From NCBI RefSeq assembly GCF_003201655.1, contig NZ_QJJU01000003.1, positions 1 to 64,000 on the forward strand: a stretch of 64,000 nucleotides of DNA. Reading direction: 5' to 3'. Both the position numbers and the translations under genes were made by a program. How positions within the stretch are numbered: the stretch's first letter is position 1; each line of letters starts with the position of its first letter. Below the pieces are notes generated by a model that saw only the letters and a list, made by a program, of their open reading frames with translations, did not search any database and was not told the origin of the DNA. Of this stretch, positions 11,419 to 21,236 are shown in pieces. The DNA is from Mycolicibacterium moriokaense. GTDB taxonomy: Bacteria; Actinomycetota; Actinomycetes; Mycobacteriales; Mycobacteriaceae.

Positions 11419-12534
11419 GTGAACGAACAACACGTTGTGGTGATCGGGGCAGGTCCTGCCGGGATCGCGACGGCGATCAGCCTGCAGGACCGCGGCATCC
11501 GCGCGCTTGTCGTCGATCGCGCCGGCGAGGTGGCAGCGTCCTGGCGCACCCGATATGACCGACTGAAGCTGAACACGGGCAGGCAGTTCTCGCATCTTCC
11601 CGGCCGGTCCTATCCGAAGGGCACCCCGACGTTCCCGACCCGCGACCAGGTGATCGAGCACTTGGACCACCACGCGCGTCAGGCCGCCGTTCCACTGCAA
11701 CTCGACACGGCGGTCAACCGCATCGATTCGCGACCCGGCGGATGGCGACTGCACTCGTCCGATGGAGACATCGATGCCCGCCACGTCGTGGTCGCGACCG
11801 GGCTGATGCACACGCCGACGACCCCACAATGGTCCGGTGAGTTCACCGGCGAGGTGCTGCACTCGTCGGAATACCGCAACCCGGCGCCGTACGTGGGTCA
11901 GCGGGTACTGGTCGTCGGCTCGGGCTCGTCGGGCATGGAGATCGCGCACGACCTCGCCACGGGTGGCGCCGCCAAGGTGTGGATGGCGGTCCGAACCCCG
12001 CCGAACATCATGCTGCGCGGCGGGCCCGCCGGCCTGCCGGGCGAGGTCATCGCGCTGCCGCTGTATCACGCGCCGAAGCGGCTGGCCGACGCGATGGCGC
12101 GGCGGGCCCGCGCGCAGTTCATCGGGGATCTGTCGGAGTTCGGATTGCCGGTGCCCGCCGTGGGGCCGTTCACGAAATTGGCGCGGGAAAACCGCCCGCC
12201 ATCCCTGGTGGACATCGACGTGATCGACGCGATCCGGGACGGCTCGATCGAAGTGGTGGCCGCGGTCGACGGCTTCGACGACGGCGCGGTCCGTCTGGTC
12301 GACGGCCGGCGGCTCGACCCCGACGTGCTGGTCTGCGCGACCGGCTACCGGCAGGGACTCGAGCCGCTGGTGGGTCACTTGGACGTGCTCGACGATCGCG
12401 GCGTTCCGAGGCTCAGCGGCGACTCACCCGCCGCACCCGGTCTGTGGTTCATCGGGTACATGGCGCGGCCGGCGCTGATCCGCTTCGTCGGCAAGCAGTC
12501 GCGGCAGCTCGCCAAGAAGATCGCGAACGGCTAG
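11419..12534 (+). CDS. Flavin-dependent monooxygenase/oxidoreductase
   Basis: A 371-residue protein from GTG at 11419 behind GGGGGA. The N-terminal FAD motif is VVVIGAGPAGIATA and the NADPH motif is VLVVGSGSSGMEIA near residue 165. The ATG motif VCATGYRQGLEPL precedes the C-terminus. This is the class B flavoprotein (YUCCA/CzcO-like) layout, and length fits. The substrate is unknown. It lies between xerD and the O-methyltransferase, where M. tuberculosis has Rv1702c, so it is a species-specific insertion in the conserved block. Its stop overlaps that of the converging gene. Confidence 0.85.
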   Translation: MNEQHVVVIGAGPAGIATAISLQDRGIRALVVDRAGEVAASWRTRYDRLKLNTGRQFSHLPGRSYPKGTPTFPTRDQVIEHLDHHARQAAVPLQLDTAVNRIDSRPGGWRLHSSDGDIDARHVVVATGLMHTPTTPQWSGEFTGEVLHSSEYRNPAPYVGQRVLVVGSGSSGMEIAHDLATGGAAKVWMAVRTPPNIMLRGGPAGLPGEVIALPLYHAPKRLADAMARRARAQFIGDLSEFGLPVPAVGPFTKLARENRPPSLVDIDVIDAIRDGSIEVVAAVDGFDDGAVRLVDGRRLDPDVLVCATGYRQGLEPLVGHLDVLDDRGVPRLSGDSPAAPGLWFIGYMARPALIRFVGKQSRQLAKKIANG

Positions 12535-13286
12535 CCGCCTAGGTATTCCGACTCCAGCACGACATCGGGCACCAGCGTCTGATACTCGCCGTGCGTCTTG
12601 TGCCTGACCGTGTCGAAGAGCTTGCCCTGCTGCTCGTTCATGTAGTCGCGGTATTTCGGTGCGCCGGGAATGAGGATGTTGTCGGCAACCACAATGGATC
12701 CGCGGCGCAGCCAGCCGCGGTCCAGGATGCTCTGCAGGTCGGGCGCGTACGCGCCCTTGTCGTGGTCGATGAACAGGAAGTCGAGCTGGTCGGCGGCGAA
12801 GCCGTGCTCGGCTGCCAACGCGTCGAGTGTTCGGCCGCCGTCACCGATGGTGCCGACGACGCAGGTCACCCGGTCGTCGACGCCGGCATGCGCCCAGATG
12901 CGCCGCGCCACGTCGGCGTTGGCAGCCGCGAGCTCGACAGAGAACACCTTGGCCGACGGCGCCGCCCTGGCGATTCGCAGCGAGCCGTAGCCGCAGTAGG
13001 TGCCCAGCTCCAGCGCCAGGCCCGGGTTGGCTCGGCGGACGGCGGCGTCGAGCAGCTCGCCCTTCTCGTCGCCGACGTTGATCAAGAACGACTTCTCGTA
13101 GGCGAACTGGTCCACCTTGGCGATCACGTCGTCGATGTCGCCTTGACGTGCGTTGGCCTGCACATAGTCGGCGGCGGCCGCCTCCCGTCCGTCGCCGATC
13201 TGGCCGGTCTTGGTGATGTTGCGAGAACCAATCGCCAGCCGCCAGAACGACCATCGCAGGAACGGTATCCGCTGCTTGAGAGTCAT
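12531..13286 (-). CDS. Class I SAM-dependent O-methyltransferase (Rv1703c-like)
   Basis: A ~251-residue protein of the catechol O-methyltransferase family. ALELGTYCGYGSLRIAR is the SAM-binding motif, FSVELAAANADVARR motif II, FLFIDHDKGAYAPD carries the metal-binding Asp, and VVADNILIPGAPKYRDY the second Asp and Asn. ATG at 13286 is preferred; an upstream in-frame ATG at 13328 would add 14 residues. The gene converges on the monooxygenase, with stop codons overlapping in a shared CTAG. Confidence 0.9.
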   Translation of the reverse strand: MTLKQRIPFLRWSFWRLAIGSRNITKTGQIGDGREAAAADYVQANARQGDIDDVIAKVDQFAYEKSFLINVGDEKGELLDAAVRRANPGLALELGTYCGYGSLRIARAAPSAKVFSVELAAANADVARRIWAHAGVDDRVTCVVGTIGDGGRTLDALAAEHGFAADQLDFLFIDHDKGAYAPDLQSILDRGWLRRGSIVVADNILIPGAPKYRDYMNEQQGKLFDTVRHKTHGEYQTLVPDVVLESEYLGG

Positions 13287-13425
13287 GATCGCCACCCTAT
13301 TCGGGTCGACGGGCCGATTGGGATCCACGTTGCCCGCGGGTCTGCCAGACCAGGCAGGTGCGCACCGTTAAACTTGCCCGGATGTTCGGGACTCCTGTCG
13401 GGTGCGTGGCCAGCGATGGTCGGGT

Positions 13426-14286
13426 ATGACCGACGAAGGGGGCGGCTCCGAACTGGGTCTGACAGGCCGTGCGCCGCGGACCATTCCCGAGCCCAAGCCG
13501 AAGAGTGTGCACGGCCCCGCCAAGGTCATCGCGATGTGCAACCAGAAGGGCGGCGTCGGAAAGACGACGTCGACCATCAATCTGGGCGCCAGCCTCGCCG
13601 AGTACGGCCGCCGGGTGCTTCTGGTGGACCTCGACCCGCAGGGTGCGCTGTCGGCGGGGCTGGGGGTGCCGCACTACGAACTCGATCACACCGTGCACAA
13701 CCTGCTGATCGAGCCACGGGTGTCGATCGACGAGGTGCTGATCCACACTCGGGTTTCGGGCATGGACCTGGTGCCGAGCAACATCGATCTGTCGGCCGCC
13801 GAGATTCAGTTGGTCAACGAGGTGGGGCGCGAGCAGGCACTGGCCCGCTCGCTGTACCCGGTGCTGGACCGCTATGACTACGTGTTGATCGATTGCCAGC
13901 CGTCGCTGGGTCTGCTGACCGTCAACGGGCTGGCATGTAGCGATGGCGTGATCATCCCGACCGAGTGCGAGTACTTCTCGCTGCGCGGGCTCGCGTTGCT
14001 GACCGATACCGTCGAGAAGGTGCACGACCGGCTGAACCCCAAGCTGTCCATCAGCGGCATCCTGATCACCCGATACGACCCGCGCACCGTCAACTCCCGC
14101 GAAGTGATGGCCCGAGTTCTTGAGAGGTTCGGCGACTTGGTGTTCGACACGGTCATTACCCGCACCGTGCGCTTCCCGGAGACCAGCGTCGCCGGCGAGC
14201 CGATCACCACGTGGGCACCGAAATCCGGTGGGGCAGAGGCATATCGGTCGTTGGCGCGCGAGGTCATCGACCGGTTCGGCGCGTGA
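13426..14286 (+). CDS. ParA/MinD-family ATPase preceding scpAB (Rv1708-like)
   Basis: A ~286-residue ParA-type ATPase. The deviant Walker A is CNQKGGVGKTTST, Walker A' LLVDLDPQGALSAGLG and Walker B YVLIDCQPSLGLLTVN. The first ~35 residues are a variable, Pro-rich tail. It is directly followed by scpA with a 4-base overlap and corresponds to Rv1708. A role with the Scp/SMC complex in chromosome organisation is likely but inferred from the linkage. Confidence 0.92.
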   Translation: MTDEGGGSELGLTGRAPRTIPEPKPKSVHGPAKVIAMCNQKGGVGKTTSTINLGASLAEYGRRVLLVDLDPQGALSAGLGVPHYELDHTVHNLLIEPRVSIDEVLIHTRVSGMDLVPSNIDLSAAEIQLVNEVGREQALARSLYPVLDRYDYVLIDCQPSLGLLTVNGLACSDGVIIPTECEYFSLRGLALLTDTVEKVHDRLNPKLSISGILITRYDPRTVNSREVMARVLERFGDLVFDTVITRTVRFPETSVAGEPITTWAPKSGGAEAYRSLAREVIDRFGA

Positions 14287-15113
14287 ACACAGAGACCCAA
14301 CCGGATCAGCAACAGAGCGGCTTTCAGGTCCGGCTGAGCAATTTCGAGGGGCCGTTCGATCTGCTGTTGCAGCTGATCTTCGGCCACCGCCTCGACGTCA
14401 CCGAGGTGGCGCTGCATCAGGTGACCGACGACTTCATCGCGTACACCAAGGCCATCGGCCCGCTGATGGAACTCGACGAGACCACCGCGTTCCTCGTCGT
14501 CGCGGCCACGCTGCTGGACCTCAAGGCGGCTCGGCTGCTGCCGGCCGGTGAGGTGCACGACGAGGAGGACCTAGCCCTGCTCGAAGTGCGCGATCTGCTG
14601 TTCGCGCGGCTGCTGCAGTATCGGGCCTTCAAACACGTCGCGGAGATGTTCGCCGAGCTCGAAGCCGCGGCATTGCGCAGCTATCCCCGGTCGGTGGCCC
14701 TGGAACAGCGCTATGAGGACCTGCTGCCGGAGGTGATGATCGGCGTCGACGCGGAGAGCTTCGCGCAGATCGCCGCCACCGTTTTCACACCGCGCCCCGT
14801 GCCGACGGTGGGCACCGATCACCTGCACCAGGTGATGGTGTCGGTGCCCGAGCAGATCGGCAATTTGATGGGACTGCTGGAGAGCCGCGGAATCGGGCAG
14901 TGGGCGACATTCGCCGACCTGGTCGCCGATTGCGAGGCGCCGATCGAGATCGTGGGCCGGTTCCTGGCGCTGCTCGAGCTGTATCGGGCGCGGGCGGTAG
15001 CATTCGAGCAATCAGAAGCGCTTGGTGTGCTCCAGGTTTCGTGGACCGGAGAACGGCCAAACCACGAACACTTGGCGACCGCCGAGGCAGAAGAAGTAGA
15101 CGACAATGACTGA
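14283..15113 (+). CDS. scpA: Segregation and condensation protein ScpA
   Basis: A 276-residue kleisin from GTG at 14283. The N-terminal signature is QVRLSNFEGPFDLLLQLI and HRLDVTEVALHQVTDDFIAY. The C-terminal winged helix contains ATFADLVADCEAPIEIVGRF. ScpA bridges the SMC heads and binds ScpB, the next gene, to form the bacterial condensin. The gene overlaps scpB by eight bases. Confidence 0.95.
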   Translation: MNTETQPDQQQSGFQVRLSNFEGPFDLLLQLIFGHRLDVTEVALHQVTDDFIAYTKAIGPLMELDETTAFLVVAATLLDLKAARLLPAGEVHDEEDLALLEVRDLLFARLLQYRAFKHVAEMFAELEAAALRSYPRSVALEQRYEDLLPEVMIGVDAESFAQIAATVFTPRPVPTVGTDHLHQVMVSVPEQIGNLMGLLESRGIGQWATFADLVADCEAPIEIVGRFLALLELYRARAVAFEQSEALGVLQVSWTGERPNHEHLATAEAEEVDDND

Positions 15114-15819
15114 CGAAATCTCGACTGAAATCGCGACCGAAATCCCGACGGACCTCGACCTGGGTATCGACGTCGCGATCGCGCCGGAGTTGGAGGACGC
15201 CGAACTCGGCGCGGTGCTCGAGGCGTTACTGCTGGTGGTGGACACGCCGGTGTCGGTGGACCAGCTGGCCGCGGCCACCGAGCAGCCTGCGTACCGGGTG
15301 GCGGCCAAACTGCAGTTGATGGCCGAGGAACTCTCGACCCGTGACAGCGGCATCGATCTTCGGGAAGCCGGCGGTGGCTGGCGGATGTACACCCGGGCGA
15401 GGTTCGCGCCGTATGTTGAGCGGCTGCTGCTCGACGGCGCACGGTCCAAGCTGACCCGCGCGGCGCTGGAGACGCTGGCGGTGGTGGCCTACCGGGGGCC
15501 GGTGACGCGGGCGCGGGTGAGCGCGGTGCGCGGCGTGAACGTGGACGCCGTGATGCGCACGCTGCTGGCGCGCGGGTTGATCACCGAGGCGGGCACCGAT
15601 TCCGACAGCGGTGCGGTGACGTTCGTGACGACCGAGCTGTTCCTCGAGCGGCTCGGATTGACGTCGCTGACCGACCTGCCGGACATCGCGCCGCTGCTGC
15701 CCGACGTTGACGTCATCGACGACCTGAGCGAATCTCTCGGTGAGGAACCACGTTTCATGAAGCTCAGCGGCGCTCCTGCCGCCGAGGCGCCGATGTCATT
15801 CGACGTAGACCAGGAGTGA
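15106..15819 (+). CDS. scpB: Segregation and condensation protein ScpB
   Basis: A 237-residue protein with two winged-helix domains: LGAVLEALLLVVDTPVSVDQ and LETLAVVAYRGPVTRARVSA, the second being the family hallmark. The N-terminal ~35 residues are acidic, Thr/Glu-rich and variable. It partners ScpA in the SMC complex. The next gene begins one base after its stop. Confidence 0.95.
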   Translation: MTDEISTEIATEIPTDLDLGIDVAIAPELEDAELGAVLEALLLVVDTPVSVDQLAAATEQPAYRVAAKLQLMAEELSTRDSGIDLREAGGGWRMYTRARFAPYVERLLLDGARSKLTRAALETLAVVAYRGPVTRARVSAVRGVNVDAVMRTLLARGLITEAGTDSDSGAVTFVTTELFLERLGLTSLTDLPDIAPLLPDVDVIDDLSESLGEEPRFMKLSGAPAAEAPMSFDVDQE

Positions 15820-15820
15820 G

Positions 15821-16564
15821 ATGGCTGACTCCGAAGGTGTGCGTCTGCAGAAAGTGTTGTCGCAGGCCGGAATTGCATCGCGCCGCGTCGCCGAGAAGAT
15901 GATCCTCGACGGCCGGGTCGAGGTCGACGATCGGATTGTCACGGAGATGGGCACTCGCGTGGATCCGGACGCGTCGGTGATCCGCGTCGACGGCGTGCGG
16001 GTGACAGTCGATGACACCCTGGTTCACTTGGCGATCAACAAGCCGAAGGGGATGCAATCGACGATGTCCGACGACCGCGGCAGGCCGTGCGTCGGTGATC
16101 TCGTCGAGCATCGGGTGCGGGGAAACAAGAAGCTCTTTCACGTCGGGAGGCTCGACGCCGACACGGAGGGGCTGATGCTGCTCACGAATGACGGCGAGTT
16201 GGCGCACCGGTTGATGCATCCGTCGTTCGAGGTGCCCAAGACGTATCTCGCGACGGTCGTGGGCGCGGTGCCGCGGGGACTGGGCCGCAAGCTGCGCGAC
16301 GGGGTCGAGCTGGACGACGGACCCGCACACGTCGACGATTTCGCCTTGGTGGACAAGGTTCCTGGCAAGACGTTGGTGCGATTGACGCTGCACGAGGGCC
16401 GCAAGCGGATCGTGCGACGGCTGCTGGCCGAAGTCGGATACCCGGTGCAGGAGTTGGTGCGCACCGACATCGGAACGGTAGCCCTCGGCGACCAACGACC
16501 CGGCAGCATCCGGGTGTTGACCCGCAAGGAGATCGGCGAGTTGTACAAGGCGGTCGGCCTGTGA
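15821..16564 (+). CDS. rluB: 23S rRNA pseudouridine synthase RluB
   Basis: A 247-residue enzyme of the RsuA/RluB/E/F family. The N-terminal S4 domain [20 protein letters not shown] is followed by the catalytic domain with [12 protein letters not shown] and the active-site Asp in [19 protein letters not shown]. It forms pseudouridine in 23S rRNA near position 2605. Position matches Rv1711, and it overlaps cmk by four bases. Confidence 0.94.
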   Translation: MADSEGVRLQKVLSQAGIASRRVAEKMILDGRVEVDDRIVTEMGTRVDPDASVIRVDGVRVTVDDTLVHLAINKPKGMQSTMSDDRGRPCVGDLVEHRVRGNKKLFHVGRLDADTEGLMLLTNDGELAHRLMHPSFEVPKTYLATVVGAVPRGLGRKLRDGVELDDGPAHVDDFALVDKVPGKTLVRLTLHEGRKRIVRRLLAEVGYPVQELVRTDIGTVALGDQRPGSIRVLTRKEIGELYKAVGL

Positions 16565-17247
16565 CCTCTTCGCTTGTGATCGCTATAGACGGACCCGCAG
16601 GAACTGGAAAGTCTTCGGTGTCACGGGGTTTGGCTCGATCGTTGGGCGCCCGCTATCTGGATACCGGTGCGATGTACCGGATTGTGACGTTGGCGGTGCT
16701 GCGGGCAGGCGTGGATCTCTCCGATACGCCTGCCATCGAGTTGGCCGCGGCGGATGTCCCGGTGTCCGTCGGCTATGACCCCGACGAAGATCGGGCTTAC
16801 CTTGATGCAGAAGATGTTTCGCGGGAGATCCGCGGTGACGCGGTGACCAAGGCCGTCTCCGCGGTATCGGCGGTACCTGCCGTCAGGGCCCGCTTGGTTG
16901 GGCTGCAGCGAGAGCTCGCCATTGGTCCGCGAAGCGTGGTCGTCGAGGGTCGGGACATCGGCACCGTGGTGCTGCCCGACGCCGATGTGAAGATTTTCCT
17001 GACCGCGTCGGCTGAGGAGCGGGCGCGGCGGCGCAACGACCAGAACATCGCGTCCGGATTGGGCGACGGCTACGAGGCCGTGCTGGCCGACGTCAAGCGC
17101 CGGGATCATCTGGATTCGACGCGGGCGGTGTCACCGTTGCGGGCGGCCGACGATGCATTGGTCGTCGACACCAGCGATATGACCGAGACTCAGGTAATTG
17201 CGCATCTGTTGAAGCTCGTCGAAGAGCGGGCCAGGGTATCGCGATGA
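16561..17247 (+). CDS. cmk: Cytidylate kinase
   Basis: A 228-residue enzyme from GTG at 16561, phosphorylating CMP and dCMP. The P-loop is [17 protein letters not shown], followed by [29 protein letters not shown] and the lid region ERARRRNDQ. It overlaps rluB and der by four bases each, indicating a translationally coupled operon. Confidence 0.96.
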   Translation: MTSSLVIAIDGPAGTGKSSVSRGLARSLGARYLDTGAMYRIVTLAVLRAGVDLSDTPAIELAAADVPVSVGYDPDEDRAYLDAEDVSREIRGDAVTKAVSAVSAVPAVRARLVGLQRELAIGPRSVVVEGRDIGTVVLPDADVKIFLTASAEERARRRNDQNIASGLGDGYEAVLADVKRRDHLDSTRAVSPLRAADDALVVDTSDMTETQVIAHLLKLVEERARVSR

Positions 17248-18650
17248 GCGATGAGGGCAGCTGGGCCGACGAAAGCGATTGGGAACTCGGCGCGGAAGAC
17301 GTCGCCGAGGCGATCGAGGAAGCGGCGGCGCCGCCACCGGTGGTGGCCGTCGTGGGACGCCCGAACGTCGGCAAGTCGACATTGGTGAACCGGATCCTCG
17401 GCCGCCGCGAGGCGGTGGTGCAGGACGTGCCGGGGGTGACCCGCGACCGGGTGTCGTATGACGCGCTGTGGTTGGGGCGACGGTTCGTGGTGCAGGACAC
17501 CGGCGGGTGGGAGCCGGACGCCAAGGGCCTGCAGCAGTTGGTGGCCGAGCAGGCGTCGGTGGCGATGCGTACCGCCGATGCGATCATCTTCGTCGTCGAT
17601 GCGACGGTGGGGGCGACGACGGCCGACGAGGCCGCGGCGCGGTTGTTGCAGCGGTCGGGTAAGCCAGTGTTCTTGGCGGCCAACAAGGTTGACACCGAAC
17701 GTACTGAGGCCGATGCGGCGGAGCTGTGGTCGTTGGGGCTAGGGGAGCCGCACACGGTCAGCGCGATGCACGGCCGCGGGGTTGCCGATCTGCTGGACAC
17801 AGTGATCGACGCGCTGCCAACGGTATCCGAGATGGCGACGGGCGGTGGGGGACCGCGCCGAGTTGCGTTGGTAGGTAAGCCGAATGTCGGCAAGAGCTCA
17901 CTGCTGAACCGCCTCGCAGGCGATGAGCGGTCGGTGGTGCACGACGTTGCAGGCACTACCGTTGACCCCGTCGACTCCCTGATCGAAATGGACGGCAAGA
18001 TCTGGCGTTTCGTCGACACCGCGGGACTGCGGCGCAAGGTCGGACAGGCCAGCGGTCACGAGTTCTACGCATCGGTACGCACGCACGGTGCGATCGACGC
18101 GGCAGAGGTCGCGATCGTGCTGATCGACGCGTCGCAGCCGCTGACCGAGCAGGACCAGCGGGTGTTGTCGATGGTGATCGAGGCGGGCCGGGCGCTGGTG
18201 CTGGCGTTCAACAAGTGGGACCTGGTCGACGAGGACAGGCGCTACCTACTGGAGCGCGAGATCGATCGCGAGCTGGCACAGCTGGAGTGGGCACCGCGGG
18301 TGAACATCTCGGCGATGACCGGCCGGGCGGTGCAGAAGTTGGTGCCTGCGCTCGAGACGTCGCTCGAGTCGTGGGACAGCCGAATCTCGACCGGCCAGCT
18401 GAATACTTTCTTGAAGGAAGTGGTGGCCGCCCACCCGCCGCCGGTGCGTGGCGGTAAGCAGCCGCGGATCCTGTTCGCGACGCAGGCGACCGCGCGGCCG
18501 CCGACGTTTGTGCTTTTCACCACAGGATTTCTCGAGGCCGGCTACCGGCGGTTCCTTGAGCGGCGGTTACGCGAGACGTTCGGGTTTGACGGCAGCCCGA
18601 TCCGGATCAACGTCAGGGTGCGGGAAAAGAGAGGCGCGCGCTCTCGATAG
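17244..18650 (+). CDS. der: Ribosome-assembly GTPase Der (EngA)
   Basis: A 468-residue protein with two GTPase domains in tandem. The first P-loop is [15 protein letters not shown] and the second [15 protein letters not shown]; matching G3/G4 motifs include [22 protein letters not shown] and NKWDLV. The C-terminal KH-like domain contains [11 protein letters not shown]. Der is needed for 50S subunit maturation. The first ~30 residues are an acidic extension usual in actinobacteria. Confidence 0.96.
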   Translation: MSDEGSWADESDWELGAEDVAEAIEEAAAPPPVVAVVGRPNVGKSTLVNRILGRREAVVQDVPGVTRDRVSYDALWLGRRFVVQDTGGWEPDAKGLQQLVAEQASVAMRTADAIIFVVDATVGATTADEAAARLLQRSGKPVFLAANKVDTERTEADAAELWSLGLGEPHTVSAMHGRGVADLLDTVIDALPTVSEMATGGGGPRRVALVGKPNVGKSSLLNRLAGDERSVVHDVAGTTVDPVDSLIEMDGKIWRFVDTAGLRRKVGQASGHEFYASVRTHGAIDAAEVAIVLIDASQPLTEQDQRVLSMVIEAGRALVLAFNKWDLVDEDRRYLLEREIDRELAQLEWAPRVNISAMTGRAVQKLVPALETSLESWDSRISTGQLNTFLKEVVAAHPPPVRGGKQPRILFATQATARPPTFVLFTTGFLEAGYRRFLERRLRETFGFDGSPIRINVRVREKRGARSR

Positions 18651-18660
18651 GGTGGGCCAA

Positions 18661-19443
18661 GTGCCCGTCGTCGACATGATCCTGATCGCGTTGGCCGGCG
18701 TCGGGGCAGGTGCCATCAACGCCGTCGTCGGCTCGGGCACCCTGATCACCTTCCCAACCCTGGTCGCTCTGGGCTATCCGCCGGTCACGTCGACGATGTC
18801 GAATGCGGTCGGCCTGGTCGCCGGCAGTGCATCGGGAACCTGGGGATATCGCCGCGAGCTGCGTGGCCAGTGGCACCGTCTGCGCTGGCAGATCCCTGCA
18901 TCCTTCACGGGCGCGGGGCTGGGTGCGTGGCTGCTGCTGCACCTTCCGGAGAAGGTGTTCACCGAGGTCGTGCCGGTGCTGCTGATCATCGCGCTGATCC
19001 TGGTGGTGGTGGGCCCGCGGATTCAGGCGTGGGCGCGCAGGCGGGCGGAGGCGACGGGCCAGTCGGCCGAGCATGTGTCGCCGCGACGGATGGCGGCTTT
19101 GGTGTTCGCGACGTTCGCGATCGGGGTGTATGGCGGCTACTTCACCGCGGCGCAGGGGATCATGCTGATCGCCGCGATGGGCGCGATGCTGCCGGAGGAC
19201 ATGCAGCGGATGAATGCCGCGAAGAACCTCTTGTCGTTGGTGGTGAACATCGTCGCGGCGGTGGCGTACACGGTTGTGGCATTCGACCGGATCAGTTGGC
19301 TGGCAGCGGGATTGATCGCGGTGGGCTCGCTGATCGGCGGATTCCTGGGGGCACACTACGGGCGGCGGCTGTCACCGAATGCGCTTCGCGCGGTGATCGT
19401 GGTGGTCGGCCTGATCGGGCTTTACCGGCTGGTGACCGTTTAG
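18661..19443 (+). CDS. TauE/SafE-family membrane exporter
   Basis: A 260-residue integral membrane protein from GTG at 18661 (ATG at 18676 is possible). It has about seven to eight hydrophobic segments, and the family repeats GAGAINAVVGSGTLITFPTL and VYGGYFTAAQGIMLI mark its two halves. The family exports organic or sulfur anions such as sulfite or sulfoacetate; the substrate here is unknown. It is the last chromosomal-core gene before the tRNA and island. Confidence 0.88.
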   Translation: MPVVDMILIALAGVGAGAINAVVGSGTLITFPTLVALGYPPVTSTMSNAVGLVAGSASGTWGYRRELRGQWHRLRWQIPASFTGAGLGAWLLLHLPEKVFTEVVPVLLIIALILVVVGPRIQAWARRRAEATGQSAEHVSPRRMAALVFATFAIGVYGGYFTAAQGIMLIAAMGAMLPEDMQRMNAAKNLLSLVVNIVAAVAYTVVAFDRISWLAAGLIAVGSLIGGFLGAHYGRRLSPNALRAVIVVVGLIGLYRLVTV

Positions 19444-19478
19444 GGCGTGCGCGGCGGCCTACGGTAGGCTTTCGACCT

Positions 19479-19499
19479 GCTGCCGGCGATCCCGGCAGC
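19479..19499 (+). other. Hairpin between TauE-like gene and tRNA-Pro
   Basis: GCTGCCGG and CCGGCAGC form a perfect 8-bp stem with a 5-base loop, four bases before the tRNA acceptor stem. There is no T tract. A TAGGCT hexamer at 19465-19470 could be the tRNA -10 box, in which case the hairpin belongs to the pre-tRNA leader. It could equally end the exporter transcript. Confidence 0.5.
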
Positions 19500-19503
19500 A
19501 CCG

Positions 19504-19577
19504 CGGGCTGTGGCGCAGTTTGGTAGCGCACTTGACTGGGGGTCAAGTGGTCGCAGGTTCAAATCCTGTCAGCCCGA
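19504..19577 (+). tRNA. tRNA-Pro (anticodon GGG)
   Basis: The acceptor stem CGGGCTG pairs with CAGCCCG. The D-arm contains GCGCAGTTTGGTAGCGC, and the anticodon stem CTTGA/TCAAG closes the seven-base loop CTGGGGG, giving anticodon GGG. The T arm has GGTTCAAATCC, and CCA is encoded at 19578-19580. The 3' 45 bases are the core of the repeated attachment sites downstream, so the gene stays intact after integration, as usual for tRNA-targeting integrases. Confidence 0.96.
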
Positions 19578-19578
19578 C
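19534..19578 (+). repeat. Attachment core 1 (attL, 3' half of tRNA-Pro)
   Basis: This 45-bp stretch, from GACTGGGGGTCAAG to CAGCCCGAC, recurs identically at 35737-35781 and in slightly altered form at 52468, 60154 and 63166. It covers the anticodon loop through the acceptor stem. The right flank (class Y, 19579-19636) is shared only with site 4. Confidence 0.92.
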
Positions 19579-19647
19579 CACAAAAATGGTCTCTGACCTC
19601 GCTGTTTTGATTTTGCGTCGATCGCACGAATGTTCGACAAGACCGAA

Positions 19648-19665
19648 ATTGTCACAGATTGTCAC
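19648..19665 (+). other. Putative integrase arm-type binding sites
   Basis: ATTGTCAC occurs twice, at 19648-19655 and 19658-19665, ten bases apart, between the tRNA core and the integrase gene. A similar pair of TTGTCAC motifs lies on the far side of segment 1 at 35613 and 35624. Such direct repeats in both attachment arms are typical of arm sites bound by the N-terminal domain of tyrosine integrases. Confidence 0.55.
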
Positions 19666-19705
19666 GAGATTGCGGTCGGTATCACCGCACGCATGTGCGA
19701 GACGC

Positions 19706-20899
19706 TCAGTCCGCAGAATGGGCGGCCGGCGGAGCAAAGCTGCGAGCCGCGAGTTCCAGCGCCTCGGGCTGGGCATGAACATAGGTACGCATGGTGAATG
19801 AAATGTCCGCGTGGCCGAGCCAGGCCGCGACGAGGGCGATCGGCACGCCCTGCAGATGCATCAGGGTGGCGCAGGTATGCCGCGCGTCATGCAGCCGGAT
19901 CTGGGGCACATCGAGATCGCGGATCGCCGCCTGCCACAGCGTGCTCAGCGTCGACGGATGGTACGGCTCGCCGGCCTCGTTGCAGACGACGAAGTCCAGA
20001 TCGGCGTAAGCCTCACCCAGAACCAGCTTCTCAGCCGCCCGGCGCGCCTTCGCGGCGACGAGCTCGGCCAGAAGAGCCTCCGGTATAGGAAGCACACGAT
20101 CCGCATTGGCCGTCTTGGGCTCGTCCTGGTCAAGGGCCCGGCCGCCGACGTCAACGCGCGTCGTGCCGATCCGCAGTGTCCGATTCTCCAGATCGATGTC
20201 GGCCCAGCGCTGCCCGGCGATCTCGCCCCGCCGCAGACCAGCAAGGGCGAGGTGCCAGGCGTGTCGATTGCGGTCCTCGGCGATCCCGCGCAAAACCGTG
20301 CGTACCTGATCCGCAGTGAACGTTTGGAGCTTCTTGGCGTTGCCGGGCACCCGATCGACTAACGCGGCAACGTTTCTCGTCAACCGGCCCTCTGCGACCA
20401 ACTGTGCGAGTACCTGCGAGAACGCACCGAGCATGTAGTTGCAGGACCGGGCACTCCACGCCTTTCGCGCCTTACCCCCGGGCCGGACCAACTCGCCTGC
20501 GCGCAGCTTCACAATCAGGTCGTCGATGTGTCGGCGGGTCAGGGCCTGAACTGCAAGTGCGCCGAGCTCGCTTTGCACCGGCTGCAGCACAAATTCGTAA
20601 CCTGCTGCCGTGGTTGGTCGGATCTTATGGCGGGAACGCAGCCAGTCGGTGCACGCCTGCTCCACGGTGAGTGTCGACGGCTGCACGTATGTCCCCGATG
20701 CGACCTGTCCCTGGATCTTCGCCAGCGCGTCTCGCGCTTCCTTCTCGGTTCGGTAGCGTCGGCGCAGCTGTTTTCGCTTGCCGTCAGCGGTACCGGTGTC
20801 GACGGTCAGCTGATAACGGACGACCGGCTTTTTGCCGGCGCGCTGAGCTAGCTCGACGCGTCGGATCTGCGGCGGAAGGTGCCGGCGCTCAGCCATCAC
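19706..20899 (-). CDS. Tyrosine site-specific integrase of the island
   Basis: A 397-residue phage-type integrase (GTG at 20899, or ATG at 20896). An AP2-like arm-binding N-terminus (KRKQLRRRYRTEKEARDAL) is followed by a SAM-like core-binding domain (~75-180) and the catalytic domain. The catalytic residues appear intact: Arg in LALAGLRRGEI (~223), HDARHTCATL (~337-340), LGHAD (~363) and Tyr in RTYVHAQ (~373). It reads towards the tRNA, whose 3' end is the attachment core, and it is followed upstream by an excisionase, the usual int/xis order. It is the only integrase in the four island segments. Confidence 0.94.
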   Translation of the reverse strand: MMAERRHLPPQIRRVELAQRAGKKPVVRYQLTVDTGTADGKRKQLRRRYRTEKEARDALAKIQGQVASGTYVQPSTLTVEQACTDWLRSRHKIRPTTAAGYEFVLQPVQSELGALAVQALTRRHIDDLIVKLRAGELVRPGGKARKAWSARSCNYMLGAFSQVLAQLVAEGRLTRNVAALVDRVPGNAKKLQTFTADQVRTVLRGIAEDRNRHAWHLALAGLRRGEIAGQRWADIDLENRTLRIGTTRVDVGGRALDQDEPKTANADRVLPIPEALLAELVAAKARRAAEKLVLGEAYADLDFVVCNEAGEPYHPSTLSTLWQAAIRDLDVPQIRLHDARHTCATLMHLQGVPIALVAAWLGHADISFTMRTYVHAQPEALELAARSFAPPAAHSAD

Positions 20900-20908
20900 C
20901 GTGCAGCA

Positions 20909-21148
20909 TCACGATGCGGCTTCGGTATGCGCCGCAATGAAGCGGTGAATCTCGGCAGAAGTGACTCGGCGCGAGGCGCCTATCTGGACCCAAGCGAGCT
21001 CGCCCGACTCGAAGAGCCGATAAAGCGACGAGCGCGAGATACGTAGGGCCGCAGCTGCTTCGGAAACCTTGAGAAGCAGACTGCCGTTGATGGGTCGCCC
21101 GGTGAGCGGGGTGGGCTCAGACGGGCTGGGGGAGTATGGGTGGGTCAT
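20909..21148 (-). CDS. Excisionase/helix-turn-helix DNA-binding protein
   Basis: A 79-residue protein starting MTHPYSPSPS behind GAGGGG; a longer reading from 21208 lacks such a site. The MerR/excisionase-type HTH is LKVSEAAAALRISRSSLYRL, followed by the wing VQIGASRRVTSAEI. Genes of this type beside integrases direct excision and often repress int. It ends nine bases before the integrase start. Confidence 0.85.
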   Translation of the reverse strand: MTHPYSPSPSEPTPLTGRPINGSLLLKVSEAAAALRISRSSLYRLFESGELAWVQIGASRRVTSAEIHRFIAAHTEAAS

Positions 21149-21236
21149 TCGGTCCCCTCGTGATGGACGGTGTTCCACTACTGTAATTCGCCCCACCGAC
21201 TGCTCCATGCACTATTTTGGGCCGACCCCAAATTGA